Source: Ridgeia piscesae
Lineage: Eukaryota > Annelida > Polychaeta > Sabellida > Siboglinidae
DNA length: 64,000 nucleotides
Direction: 5' to 3'
Assembly (NCBI GenBank): GCA_025642075.2
Contig: JAODUO010000159.1
Coordinates: forward strand, 259,501-323,500
The notes beneath the pieces were generated by a model. It ran no database searches and was not told the origin of the DNA. It saw only the letters and a program-made list of their open reading frames with translations. Made by a program: the position numbers and the translations under genes. Below, piece after piece: positions 24,601-39,600 of this stretch (position 1 is its first letter; each line of letters starts with the position of its first letter).

Positions 24601-27600
24601 TGACTGTATAGTACACTGCTGGTGATGACTACAGTGACTGTATAGTACACTGCTGGTGATGACTACAGTGACTGTATAGTACACTGCTGGTGGTGACTAC
24701 AGTGTCTGTATAGTACACTGCTGGTGATGACTACAGTGACTGTATAGTACACTGCTGGTGATGACTACAGTGTCTGTATAGTACACTGCTGGTGATGACT
24801 ACAGTGACTGTATAGTACACTGCTGGTGGTGACTACAGTGACTGTATAGTACACTGCTGGTGATGGCTACAGTGACTGTATAGTACACTGCTGGTGATGA
24901 CTACAGTGACTGTATAGTACACTGCTGGTGATGGCTACAGTGACTGTATAGTACACTGCTGGTGATGGCTACAGTGACTGTATGGTACACTGCTGGTGGT
25001 GACTACAGTGACTGTATAGTACACTGCTGGTGATGGCTACAGTGACTGTATAGTACACTGCTGGTGATGGCTACAGTGACTGTATAGTACACTGCTGGTG
25101 ATGACTACAGTGACTGTATAGTACACTGCTGGTGATGGCTACAGTGACTGTATAGTACACTGCTGGTGATGGCTACAGTGACTGTATGGTACACTGCTGG
25201 TGGTGACTACAGTGACTGTATAGTACACTGCTGGTGATGGCTACAGTGACTGTATAGTACACTGCTGGTGATGGCTACAGTGACTGTATGGTACACTGCT
25301 GGTGGTGACGATGTGTCAATGACTGGACTGTCTTGTAGATGCCCACGAGAAGCTGCAGGAAGAACACAAGGATTTGCGCATCAAATACATCCAACTAAAG
25401 CAGGAAGCTGACGACCTGCGAGATAAGATGAGGTTTTTCACAAAGGTATTGCTGCTTTTGTGTCGTACTCATACAGTTAATATTTCTGACATTGATTTTT
25501 TGATATTACTTAATTTATGGTCCATTTGCGTGCGTGCATGCATGCGTGTGTGTTAACTGTGTTTGTATGTACATTTATGTTTGTATGTGTTTTATTTACA
25601 TTTGTGTGTGTATGTGTTATTTTGGTAGGACCCACTCCAACCAGCTGTCTGAACAGCTGTAGGGTCATGGTGGGGCCGTTCATGGTGGGGCCGTTGGTAA
25701 AGCCATTGCTAGAGCTATGTGCCAAGTAGATGTTGGAAGGATAATAATTAATAATATGGGGTTTAGCATCTTCAAATTATACTAAAAGATGGTGTGCTTA
25801 TTTTCTCCCAGAGAAGATTGACCTGTCCTGTCTGTAAGAGGACATTGTAAGATCGATTTTTTTGATATGACCTAGACATTTATTTTCGCACCCAGTTCAG
25901 AATATGCCCGTGCAACTTAATATCCAGTTGACTGTGGCTAGTCATTGTCAATAACTGTGTTTACTCCTAGGAGAGTGCCATTGACTTTGAGGAGATCGAA
26001 GAGGCGTTGATGATTGTAAAACAACGCAAGGAGAAGGACAGTCATGAACTAGACTTCCTGCATAAAGTGGACGATGAACGCAGCAAAGGTATGTCTGTGA
26101 GCTTCCTGCTTCCTGCTTCGCTCCACCACTCATTGGCTCTTGGTGCAGGCAGCTTTCGATGGTAATGTAATTAATCAGGTCTCTTAATTTACAAAATAAT
26201 ACGTGTAATTAATAATAGTTATATCATGTTATATGGGCCAGCCACTTTTTAATAAAATACTTTTAGCTTGAATGCTTACCTTTCTCACCTGGATGTCCTG
26301 ACCTCTATCAACATGAAGTCTAGCATGAATAACTACTGTTAATGTGGTTTCCAGTGAAATCTGACAGACAAAAAAGTTTGATTACTCAGATAATTACACA
26401 AACTGTTGTTTAAAAAAGGCAAAATGTTTGATTTAATTGTACACAAAAAGTTGAAAGAATGTGATGTATTGGTATAAATTATTCAATAGTTGTAGTATGT
26501 AAATATATTTTATTTGATATGTCTACATTATACATTCCTTTCACATGGGTAGATTTAGAGAAGTTGGTGCGTGAGTTGCGGGCTGAACACGCAGACACCA
26601 TTCATGAACTCGAGAAGACACGGAACCTGCTGATAGTGCAGCACAAGATCAACAAGGACTACCAGATGGAGGTGAGGCATTGTGACTGGATGACTGTGGC
26701 GACTACAACATGTACTGTGTGTGCAGGTTGATACTGAGTGAAAGACTTGTTGACTACAACAAGTAGCATGTGTCTATACAGGTTGATGTATGAGTGAATG
26801 ACTGTGTCGACTACGATAAGTAGCATGTGTCTATACAGGTTGATGTATGAGTGAATGACTGTGTCGACTACGATAAGTAGCATGTGTCTATACAGGTTGA
26901 TGTATGAGTGAATGACTGTGTCGGCTACAACAATTAGCATGTGTCTATACAGGTTGATGTATGAGTGAATGACTGTGTTGACTACGATAAGTAGCATGTG
27001 TCTATACAGGTTGATGTATGAGTGAATGACTGTGTCGACTACAACAATTAGCATGTGTCTATACAGGTTGATGTATGAGTGAATGACTGTGTTGACTACG
27101 ATAAGTAGCATGTGTCTATACAGGTTGATGTATGAGTGAATGACTGTGTCGACTACAACAATTAGCATGTGTCTATACAGGTTGATGTTTGAGTGAATGA
27201 CTGTGTCGGCTACAACAATTAGCATGTGTCTATACAGGTTGATGTATGAGTGAATGACTGTGTCGACTACGATAAGTAGCATGTGTCTATACAGGTTGAT
27301 GTATGAGTGAATGACTGTGTCGGCTACAATAAGTAGCATGTGTCTATACAGGTTGATGTATGAGTGAATGACTGTGTTGACTACGATAAGTAGCATGTGT
27401 CTATACAGGTTGATGTATGAGTGAATGACTGTGTCGACTACGATAAGTAGCATGTGTCTATACAGGTTGATGTATGAGTGAATGACTGTGTTGGCTACAA
27501 CAAGTTAGCATGTGTCTATACAGGTTGATGTATGAGTGAATGACTGTGTTGGCTACAATAAGTAGCATGTGTCTATACAGGTTGATGTATGAGTGAATGA

Positions 27601-30600
27601 CTGTGTTGGCTACAATAAGTAGCATGTGTCTATACAGGTTGATGTATGAGTGAATGACTGTGTCGGCTACAACAAGTAGCATGTGTCTATACAGGTTGAT
27701 GTATGAGTGAATGACTGTGTCGACTACAATAAGTAGCATGTGTTGACAGTGTTATGAGTGAATGACTGTGTTGGCTACAATAAGTAGCATGTGTCTATAC
27801 AGGTTGATGTATGAGTGAATGACTGTGTTGGCTACAATAAGTAGCATGTGTTGATGTTATGAGTGAATGACTGTGTCGACTACAACAAGTATCATATGTT
27901 GACAGTGAGTGAATGACTGTGTTGACTACAACAAGTATCATATGTTGACAGTGAGTGAATGACTGTGTCGACTACAACAAGTATCATATGTTGACAGTGA
28001 GTGAATGACTGTGTTGACTACAACAAGTATCATATGTTGACAGTGAGTGAATGACTGTGTTGACTACAACAAGTATCATATGTCTGACAGGTTGACACTG
28101 AGTGAATGACTGTGTTGACTACAACAAGTATCATGATGTTGACATGAGTGAATGACTGTGTTGACTACAACAAGTATCATATGTTGACAGTGAGTGAATG
28201 ACTGTGTTGACTACACAAGTATCATATGTTGACAGTGAGTGAATGACTGTGTTGACTACAACAAGTATCATGTTGACAGTGAGTGAATGACTGTGTTGAC
28301 TACAACAAGTATCATATGTTGACAGTGAGTGAATGACTGTGTTGACTACAACAAGTATCATGTTGACAGTGAGTGAATGACTGTGTTGACTACAACAAGT
28401 ATCATATGTTGACAGTGAGTGAATGACTGTGTTGACTACAACAAGTATCATATGTTGACAGTGAGTGAATGACTGTGTTGACTACAACAAGTATCATATG
28501 TTGACAGTGAGTGAATGACTGTGTTGACTACAACAAGTATCATATGTTGACAGTGAGTGAATGACTGTGTTGACTACAACAAGTATCATATGTTGACAGT
28601 GAGTGAATGACTGTGTCGACTACAGCAAGTATCATATGTTGACAGTGAGTGAATGACTGTGTCGACTACAGCAAGTATCATATGTTGACAGTGAGTGAAT
28701 GACTGTGTTGACTACAACAAGTATCATATGTTGACAGTGAGTGAATGACTGTGTTGACTACAACAAGTATCATATGTTGACAGTGAGTGAATAACTGTGT
28801 TGACTACAACAAGTATCATATGTTGACCGTGAGTGAATGACTGTGTCGACTACAACAAGTATCATATGTTGACAGTGAGTGAATGACTGTGTTGACTACA
28901 GCAAGTATCATATGTTGACAGTGAGTGAATGACTGTGTCTACTACAACAAGTATCATATGTTGACCGTGAGTGAATGACTGTGTCGACTACAACAAGTAT
29001 CATATGTTGACAGTGAGTGAATGACTGTGTTGACTACAACAAGTATCATATGTTGACAGTGAGTGAATGACTGTGTCGACTACAGCAAGTATCATATGTT
29101 GACAGTGAGTGAATGACTGTGTCGACTACAGCAAGTATCATATGTTGACAGTGAGTGAATGACTGTGTTGACTACAACAAGTATCATATGTTGACAGTGA
29201 GTGAATGACTGTGTTGACTACAACAAGTATCATATGTTGACAGTGAGTGAATGACTGTGTCTACTACAACAAGTATCATATGTTGACCGTGAGTGAATGA
29301 CTGTGTCGACTACAACAAGTATCATATGTTGACAGTGAGTGAATGACTGTGTTGACTACAGCAAGTATCATATGTTGACAGTGAGTGAATGACTGTGTTG
29401 ACTACAACAAGTATCATATGTTGACAGTGAGTGAATGACTGTGTCGACTACAACAAGTATCATATGTCCACAGGTTGACGCTGTGACACGTAAATTAGAG
29501 GAGGTGAAGGCTGAATACGAGGCGAAGGTGGATGAGTACGCCCAGCTCCTCGACATCCGTGCGGCCAGGATCAGGGTGAGTCTACAGTCTGTGCCCTGCA
29601 CGCTTCTTCAGCCATATCAATCTAGTTAATGTTTAACTTAACAAGATGTTAGTTGGTCATAAACAGTTAAGTCGTTTGTGGGTGATAACATTATTTGGAA
29701 GTACATACATAACTGTAGATTAAGTGGGTATAGTTATGGAATATATTGTTCATTGCTCCAAGATTAGATTAGACCGCAAAACATAAACCTGAGCGTGTGT
29801 AATAAAACATAGCATATTGCAACAGCAAAGATATTTCACTGATTTGCATATTTTTTATCCACCCAAACAAAATCCGAACCCTAGGGAACCAAAGTGTGCA
29901 GATTGTAGAGCGCAGTCGCTCAGGGGTAGAGTTTTGGACTCTCAACTAACAGGACCCAGGTTCGAATCCTGTGCTGTGGTGTTAAAACCTTGGGCAAGTT
30001 TTTTCACTCTACATTGCTCCAGTTCACTCAGTTGTATAAACGAGTACCTGGCTATAGACAAGTGGTGGATATGTATATGAGTAGTCTTCGTGCACTAATA
30101 GTAGCATATGGCTGGATGCTTCCCAGAGAAGTTGAGACGGTGTCTGGTTGAACACATCTGCCAGGGAAGTAAAGTGTAAAGCACTTTGAGCAATCCTGAA
30201 AATTTGACACTGCGCTATATGATCTATGTTATTTTTGATTAATTTCACACAATTACTTTCATGTCTTATTTTAAAAAGGTAAGTTTTTATATAAACTTAC
30301 CTTTTTAAACAAGACATGAAAGTAATTGTGTGAAATTAATTTTAAAAACATAGGTCATTTTTTATTTAGCACAGTACTCTGTCCCTTTGACTGCTCAAAA
30401 TGCTTCATACTGTTCACTCTAGGCCAGAACAGTGCAGTCAAAGACCATCTTGACTTCTAAGGAAAGTTAATTATGCCTACAACCCTTGTATTGAATGTAA
30501 TCATGCCCAATGCTGACATAAGTGATGGATTCCAGATATAGTAGTTGTTGTTGTGAATGTGTTGTGTGCACTTTTGTTATCATTGTGAGTGTGTTGTATG

Positions 30601-33600
30601 CACTGTTGTTGCTGTGTGTTATGTGCATTATTGTTGTCATTGTGAGTGTGTTATGTGCACTGTTGTTGTAGTTGTGAGTGTGTTATGTGCACTGTTGTTG
30701 TAGTTGTGAGTGTGTTATGTGCACTGTTGTTGTAGTTGTGTGTTATGTGCACTGTTGTATTTGTTGTGAGTGTGTTATGTACACTGTTGTAGTTGTGAGT
30801 GTGTTATGTGCACTGTCGTTGTAGTTGTGAGTGTGTTATGTGCACTGTTATAGTTGTTGTGAGTGTGTTGTGTGCACTGTTGTAGTTGTTGTGAGTGTGT
30901 TATGTGCACTGTTGTAGTTGTGAGTGTGTTATGTGCACTGTTATAGTTGTTGTGAGTGTGTTATGTACACTGTTGTAGTTGTGAGTGTGTTATGTGCACT
31001 GTTGTTGTAGTTGTGAGTGTGTTGTGTGCACTGTTGTTGTAGTTGTGAGTGTGTTATGTGCACTGTTGTTGTAGTTGTGAGTGTGTTATGTGCACTGTTG
31101 TTGTAGTTGTGAGTGTGTTATGTGCACTGTTGTTGTAGTTGTGAGTGTGTTATGTGCACTGTTGTTGTAGTTGTGTGTTATGTGCACTGTTGTATTTGTT
31201 GTGAGTGTGTTATGTACACTGTTGTAGTTGTGAGTGTGTTATGTGCACTGTTGTTGTACTTGTGAGTGTGTTGTGTGCACTGTTATAGTAGTTGTGAGTG
31301 TGTTGTGTGCACTGTTGTAGTTGTTGTGAGTGTGTTATGTGCACTGTTGTAGTTGTGAGTGTGTTATGTGCACTGTTGTTGTACTTGTGAGTGTGTTATG
31401 TGCACTGTTGTTGTAGTTGTGAGTGTGTCGTGTGCACTGTTGTAGTTGTTGTGAGTGTGTTATGTGCACTGTTGTAGTTGTGAGTGTGTCGTATGCACTG
31501 TTGTAGTTGTGAATGTGTTGTGTGCACTGTTGTAGTTGTTGTGAGTGTGTTATGTGCACTGTTGTAGTTGTGAGTGTGTTATGTGCACTGTTGTTGTACT
31601 TGTGAGTGTGTTATGTGCACTGTTGTTGTAGTTGTGAGTGTGTCGTGTGCACTGTTGTAGTTGTTGTGAGTGTGTTATGTGCACTGTTGTAGTTGTGAGT
31701 GTGTCGTATGCACTGTTGTAGTTGTGAATGTGTTGTGTGCACTGTTGTAGTTGTTGTGAGTGTGTTATGTGCACTGTTGTAGTTGTGAGTGTGTTATGTG
31801 CACTGTTGTTGTACTTGTGAGTGTGTTATGTGCACTGTTGTTGTAGTTGTGAGTGTGTTGTGTGCACTGTTGTAGTTGTTGTGAGTGTGTTATGTGCACT
31901 GTTGTAGTTGTGAGTGTGTCGTATGCACTGTTGTAGTTGTGAATGTGTCATGTGCACTGTTGTAGTTGTTGTGAGTGTGTTATGTGCACTGTTGTAGTTG
32001 TGAATGTGTCATGTGCACTGTTGTAGTTGTTGTGACTGTGCTATGTGCACTGTTGTAGTTATGAGTGTGTTATGTGCACTGTTGTTGTCACTGTGAGTGT
32101 GTTATGTGCACTGTTGTTGTCACTGTGAGTGTGTTGTGTGCACTGTTGTTGTCACTGTGAGTGTGTTATGTGCACTGTTGTAGTTATGAGTGTGTTATGT
32201 GCACTGTTGTTGTCACTGTGAGTGTGTTATGTGCACTGTTGTTGTCACTGTGAGTGTGTTATGTGCACTGTTGTCACAGAAACTGGAGAAACAACTGCGT
32301 GATGTTGCCTACGGGACCCGGCAGTACCGAGTGACAGCAGCAGATGAAGATGATGATGAACAGGTCAGTGGTTTTTGTTTCTAACACATTCTCACCAGTA
32401 TAATAATTGTGTTCCTCGCTTGCTTACCTCTTCATATGCAAGCTAGTGCTTCACCATTGAGGTGACCAAGACAAATCCTCTGTACCATACTGTTTCTATA
32501 AAAAAAAAAAAAAACTTCACTAATAAAGATAAATAATGCATCATATTGATGCTAAAAAAAGCTTTATTATAATAAAATTATAATATATATATTTATATAT
32601 ATATAGAACAAATGAAAATCATGAGGACATTTCTATCTGAAATTGAACTAAAAAATAAAATAACATTTCATCCTGCTGCCAGATATTGATGGTGTGGATG
32701 AATAGACTTCACCATTTAGACAAATGTAGCATCATGTATTAGCTGCTAAATAAAACAAAAATGAAACAAATCCATTGAGAATTATTATTTTAATGATTTA
32801 TTCCAAGCATAAAAATACGTTGATTCAATCCAGCTGATTGCAGACACACCATTGCAAACCACTGGAGAAACATTGTGCTGCTAATTTGTTGAATTTTCAC
32901 ACCAGAAACACCCCCAAAGTCCATCTAACTTCATGAACTAATATAATAACCTTGTTTATGAATACTGTCAAGCATTTTGTCAAAAGATCAATGCAGAAAT
33001 TTGAGATTATCCAAAAGAAAGTTTTGAAACGAATAAAACACTCCGCCATTTTTTCTCCAACTTTGGTTTCACGGGGTTGATGATGCTACATTTGAAGTCA
33101 CAGTTCTGATTAGCTGAATCGACTGAACCCAAGTTACTTATTTTTGGCAGATTGGCCACTCACAGTGCTTTCTTTTGAAACTGCATGAGTTGTGGTGTAG
33201 ACTTCATGATTAGATGTGTCCATTTATAGAGGCAGGTGCCTTTGGATCCATTTTTGACCCTGGTCACCTCTAGGGTTTAAGGCCCATAAATATATTGCAG
33301 CTGAATAATATTACCCAATTCAAAATGCAAGTTAAATGTCTTGAAATTGAAGCAGAGTGTATATTAATGTAGCAGTGGTGAAGGAATCACATAATTCTTC
33401 CTAAGTTGAGCTGACAAGTCACAAACCAACGTCTTGAAGCTTCAGGACATCTACTGCTACTGTACTTATTTATCTTCTTCAGATTATGTGGATCTTCCTA
33501 CAATGAATATTTATGTACAGTAGAAGTATTTGTTGATGTATTCATGCACATTTTGAGTCAGTTGTCACTGTGATTTAGTTAGCAATAACAATACTCCCTA

Positions 33601-36600
33601 GCACTGGTATGCCTGTCATCATATGAGCAAAACACTAATTATGCCAATAAACTAGATGTCTCAATATGAGTTGCTTTTCATTTACCTACATAGTAACACA
33701 TCCTGAAAATGAAAAGTATTTAAAAAAATATTTGAAATACTTTCCAATGTATTTGTATTTAAATACATTTGTATTTAAAAGTATTTGTATTTGAATCCCT
33801 CAAGAGTATTTGCATTTAAATACATTTCAATGTATTTGACACCCATGTCTGGTACAAACCTGTGCTAGAACTGTCTACATCTTTGTGGCTCGTGTCTATA
33901 TCCTGTGAAGAACAGTAGTTGCCTGTGGCTGTGACTTTGTGGTAGAGTAGAGGAGGGTGGTATTGATGGTAGCGTGTATCTCTTGCAGGGCTCCGATGTC
34001 GAAACAGTTGATGAGACAGTACACCTGGACAGGGGAGAGAATCTGTTTGAGATACACATCTCAAAGGTATGCAGACTTGTAGTGTTAACGTTGTCTACTG
34101 CTGAAACAGTATCACTGGGTGTAATCATTCGGTGGCTTGACTACTGAAACTCACTCCTAAACAGTATTGCTAAAATGGACTTAGCTAAACTCCAGCACAT
34201 ACAGAATTGTGTAGCAAGTAAGGCCCCTCATCTCTGCTGATACTTGAATTGGCTTCAGGTTGTTTTCAATCAAATACAAGTTAGGTAATATCCCTATTCG
34301 CGCCTTTTCAGTATACTGAGAGTGACCATATTATTTGGTAGCTATTTTTCCTTAGATATTCCCAACAATGTTTTGTTCCTAAAACTTGGCTAACTTTGAC
34401 AAACTTGTTTTCTTGATGGCTGAAATAAATTCTCAGTCACTATAAATTCATCTGGAATGACATCCACCTCTGCCAAAAATATATTGGTTTTGAAATTGCA
34501 TACCCACCGTATACCTTTGACCCTGATGATAACTTTTACATAGCTGTGTTCATAATTATGCCTAATGATTACTGTATGTTGTCCGCTTTGAGTTCAGATT
34601 CCCGACGATATGATTGAAGTGTATTATTAACATACTGTAGAAGGTTATTATTGCTGTGTTTCAGCTGCTAATGCATAGTGTGTATGCGTGGGTGTCAGTT
34701 GAGAGACAGCTTCTGTCCATCAGTTGCTCCAATGTTTCACCTGCTAAGTTCTCTAAATATGTGTGTAATGCAGTGTGTTTCAAATGCAACTACAGGTATT
34801 TTCAGTGTCATGGTCGTGACATGAAATAGATCACATTTTATTTTACGGAAATGTTTGAATAATATACATGTACTGTAACATTGCTAGTAAGCATATATCT
34901 GTGTAACACAGATTGTACACATGTGCAGTAATTATTAGCTATTTACCATTTTCAGTATACTGTGTTAGAAGATATTAATACTGTGCATGTCTGATGTGTT
35001 TTTACTAGTTGGTGTTGTCACCAGAGGCGTTGCGAGAACTCAATGACAATGAGCCTAACCTGTTTTGTACGTGGGAGTTCTACGAGTACGAGATACAGTC
35101 AACACCTGTCTTGAAAGGACCACTGTGAGTATGTCGTTGAGGAGACTCTACATAGCTGTGTGAGTTCTCAGTCCATGCTCAATCTTTGAATCTACACAAC
35201 AGCAAGGCTCCTCAGTCGATGCCAATCACCTGAAATTGTGAATAAATTCGCTGTCACTATAAAATCGTTAGAAACTACCACCTTTATAAAAGCTCTTGTT
35301 TGTTTGAAATCGCTCTGGCAGTCCCATGCTCTTGTGATAACTCCATTTATGATTATTGTATGTTGAGCTTCCGAATTCAGATTCCTGAATGGCGTATGCA
35401 TCATAGACGTTTATTACTAATCTTCCTAAAATGTTATATTTTGCAGGGCTGAGTTCAAGTTCACGTCAAAGTACATTGTCAAAGTGGATGACTTCTTCCT
35501 GCACTACTTACAGAAGGTAACGTTTTTACTCACAATTCATGTAGTTCAATAAAAACTTACTGGAAACAATAACGATTAAACTAACACATGTGTGTACCGT
35601 GTTGACATCTTTTGGAGGTCTTCTGCTTTCATTGTGGGAACTAAGTGAGAGAGCACTGTTGCAGGACTCGTGTACTTTGGAGGTTCACCAGTCGTTTGGC
35701 ACAGACTACCACACTGTGGCTGCAGCACAGCTCAAGATGAGGGACATTGTGGACAAGACACACGGCCGCCTACACGGCACAGCACAGTTGACAGGTAGGA
35801 CACTTGGCCAACTACACAGTTGACAGGTAGGACACTTGGCCAATCACACAGTTGACAGGTAGGACACTTGGCCAACTACACAGTTGACAGGTAGGACACA
35901 CGGCTGACTAAAAACACGGCACAGCACAGTTGGCAGGTAGGACACATGGCTGACTACACAGTTGACAAGTAGGTGGAACACAGTAAAACTCACGAACACA
36001 GTTGACAGGTAGGACACATGGCCGACTACACAGTTGACAAGTAGGAGAAATGGCCAACTACACAGTTGACAGGTAGAACACAGTAAAACTCATGAACACA
36101 GTTGGCAGGTAGGACATAAAGTTAATTAAACAGTTGAAGGTAGGGTACACAGTCAAATACACAGTTGACAAGTAGGACACATTATCAACTACACAGTTTA
36201 CAGGTAGGACACATGGTTGACTACATAGTTGACAGCTAGGACACATTGTTGAGCATGTGTGATGAGTTTGTCATGACAAGTTGCTGGGTGCATGACTGGA
36301 TTTATAATCCATGGCTGTAGATTGTCTTAATCTGACAGACATTCAAAAGAAGTAATGTATGTATTCCTTTTTTATGAGTTATTTGTGATGTTTGTTTTGT
36401 AGGCGTGGATGAGAGAAATATGGGCATGGTGTTTGGCACTGTTGAGTTTTGGGTGAGACTCCGAGTGCCAATGGAACAAGCGATCAGGTTGTACAAGGTA
36501 AATACCACCCCAAGGGTCATCTAGTTTCATCAAAAAGAACTTTGTCCTATTTAAAATAAATCCACTTTGAACATTCAGACACTGAGAACCCTAACCATTA

Positions 36601-39600
36601 GACTGCATTGACAGATGGCTGTTTTCCCCTGCTAGGAGCGCAGTAAGGCCCTGGGCTACATTGAGTCGAACACTCGGCTGGCGCAGCAGGCGGTCACAGC
36701 CATGGACGAGATGGCCGCGAAGAGACCTGTGGACAACATCAATGAGCTGCACATTCAGATCATCAAATGCGACGAGCTCAAGTCGCGCAGAGAAGGTAGT
36801 GTATGATGACAGTGGTCAGGTCTCTGGTTACATCAGTGTGTGGCTCAAGTCCCACAGAGAAGGTAGTGTGTGATGACAGTGGTCAGGTCTCTGGTTACAT
36901 CAGTGTGTGGCTCAAGTCCCACAGAGAAGGTAGTGTGTGATGACAGTGGTCAGGTCTCTGGTTACATCAGTGTGTAGCTCAAGTCCCACAGAGAAGGTAG
37001 TGTGTGATGACAGTGATCAGGTCTCTGGTGACATCAGTGTGTAGCTCAAGTCCCACAGAGAAGGTAGTGTGTGATGACAGTGATCAGGTCTCTGGTTACA
37101 TCAGTGTGTAGCTCAAGTCCCACAGAGAAGGTAGTGTGTGATGACAGTGATCAGGTCTCTGGTTACATCAGTGTGTGGCTCAAGTCCCACAGAGAAGGTA
37201 GTGTGTGATGACAGTGATCAGGTCTCTGGTTACATCAGTGTGTAGCTCAAGTCCCACAGAGAAGGTAGGGTGACAGTGGTCAGGTCTCTGGTTACATCAG
37301 TGTGTAGCTCAAGTCCCACAGAGAAGGTAGTGTGTGATGACAGTGTCAGGTCTCTGGTTACATCAGTGTGTGCTCAAGTCCCACAGAGAAGGTAGGTGAT
37401 GACAGTGACAGGCCGTTCACATTGTAGCCAGTCCCACAGAGAAGATGTGGATGACAGTGATCAGGCCTTTACACAGTGTGTAGCCAATCCAGGAGTAGTG
37501 ATGAAGTGTCAGGACTCTGGTTACATCAGGTAGCTCAAGTCCCCAGAGAAGGTAGTGTGTGATGACAGTCAGGCTCTGGTTACATCAGTGTGTGCTCAAG
37601 TCCCACAGAGAAGGTAGTGTGTGATGACAGTGATCAGGCTCTGGTTACATCAGTGTGTACTCAAGTCCAAAGAGGGGAAAGTAGTTGAAGTGTGACAAAG
37701 TGATCGTTCCCGGTTACATCAGTGTGTACTCAAGTCCCACAGAGAAGGTAGTGTGTGATTGACCCAAAAGGGGGTCAGGCTCTGGTTACATCAGTGTGTG
37801 CTCAAGTCCCACAGAGAAGGTAGTGTGATGACAGTGTCAGGTCTCTGGTTACATCAGTGTGTACTCAAGTCCCCAGAGAAGGTAGTGTGTGATGAACAGT
37901 CGTTACATCAGTGTGTAGCTCAAGTCCCACAGAGAAGGTAGTGTGTGATGACAGTGATCAGGTCTTACATCAGTGTGTAGCTCAAGTCCCCAGAGAAGGT
38001 AGTGTGTGATGACAGTGTCAGGTCTCTGGTTACATCAGTGTGTAGCTCAAGTCCCACAGAGAAGGTAGTTGTGATGACAGTGATCAGGCTCTGGTTACAT
38101 CAGTGTGTAGCTCAAGTCCCCAGAGAAGGTAGTGTGTGATGACAGTGATCAGGCTCTGGTTACATCAGTGTGTAGCTCAAGTCCCACAGAGAAGGTAGTG
38201 TGTGATGACAGTGGTCTCTGGTTACATCAGTGTGTACTCAAGTCCCACAGAGAAGGTAGTGTGTGATGACAGTGTCAGGTCTCTGGTTACATCAGTGTGT
38301 CTCAAGTCCCAGAGAAGGTAGTGTGTGATGACAGTGATCAGGTCTCTGGTTACATCAGTGTGTACTCAAGTCCCACAGAGAAGGTAGTTGTGATGACAGT
38401 GTCAGGTCTCTGGTTACATCAGTGTGTAGCTCAAGTCCCACAGAGAAGGTAGTTGTGATGACAGTGTCAGGTCTCTGGTTACATCAGTGTAGCTCAAGTC
38501 CCACAGAGAAGGTAGTGTATGATGACAGTGGTCAGGTCTCTGGTTACATCAGTGTGTGGCTCAAGTCCCACAGAGAAGGTAGTGTGTGATGACAGTGATC
38601 AGGTCTCTGGTTACATCAGTGTGTGGCTCAAGTCCCACAGAGAAGGTAGTGTGTGATGACAGTGGATCAGGTCTCTGGTTACATCAGTGTGTAGCTCAAG
38701 TCCCACAGAGAAGGTAGTGTGTGATGACAGTGGATCAGGTCTCTGGTACATCAGTGTGTAGCTCAAGTCCCACAGAGAAGGTAGTGTGTGATGACAGTGA
38801 TCAGGTCTCTGGTTACATCAGTGTGTAGCTCAAGTCCCACAGAGAAGGTAGTGTGTGATGACAGTGATCAGGTCTCTGGTTACATCAGTGTGTACTCAAG
38901 TCCCGCAGAGAAGGTAGTGTGTGATGACAGTGATCAGGTCTCTGGTTACATCAGTGTGTAGCTCAAGTCCCGCAGAGAAGGTAGTGTGTGATGACAGTGA
39001 TCAGGTCTCTGGTTACATCAGTGTGTGGCTCAAGTCCCACAGAGAAGGTAGTGTGTGATGACAGTGATCAGGTCTCTGGTGACATCAGTGTGTAGCTCAA
39101 GTCCCACAGAGAAGGTAGTGAGTGATGACAGTGATCAGGTCTCTGGTTACATCAGTGTGTAGCTCAAGTCCCACAGAGAAGGTAGTGTGTGATGACAGTG
39201 GTCAGGTCTCTGGTTACATCAGTGTGTACTCAAGTCCCACAGAGAAGGTAGTGTGTGATGACAGTGGTCAGGTCTCTGGTTACATCAGTGTGTAGCTCAA
39301 GTCCCACAGAGAAGGTAGTGTGTGATGACAGTGATCAGGTCTCTCGTTACATCAGTGTGTGGCTCAAGTCCCACAGAGAAGGTAGTGTGTGATGACAGTG
39401 ATCAGGTCTCTCGTTACATCAGTGTGTAGCTCAAGTCCCACAGAGAAGGTAGTGTGTGATGACAGTGATCAGGTCTCTGGTTACATCAGTGTGTAGCTCA
39501 AGTCCCACAGAGAAGGTAGTATGTGATGACAGTGGTCAGGACTCTGGTTACATCAGTGTGTAGCTCAAGTCCCACAGAGAAGGTAGTGTGTGATGACAGT

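Noticed and set aside
22944..25312. CRISPR-like regular repeats
   Set aside because: Units are contiguous without spacers, the DNA is clearly metazoan, and no cas genes exist. It is an intronic minisatellite.
26659..27739. Minus-strand ORFs of 264 and 93 codons with a repeated [15 protein letters not shown] peptide
   Set aside because: They are antisense to the intron 16 array; the unit length is a multiple of three, so open frames are expected by chance.
29898..30000. A tRNA gene
   Set aside because: Good A- and B-box words, but no complete cloverleaf, and the body continues into a SINE middle segment and tail.
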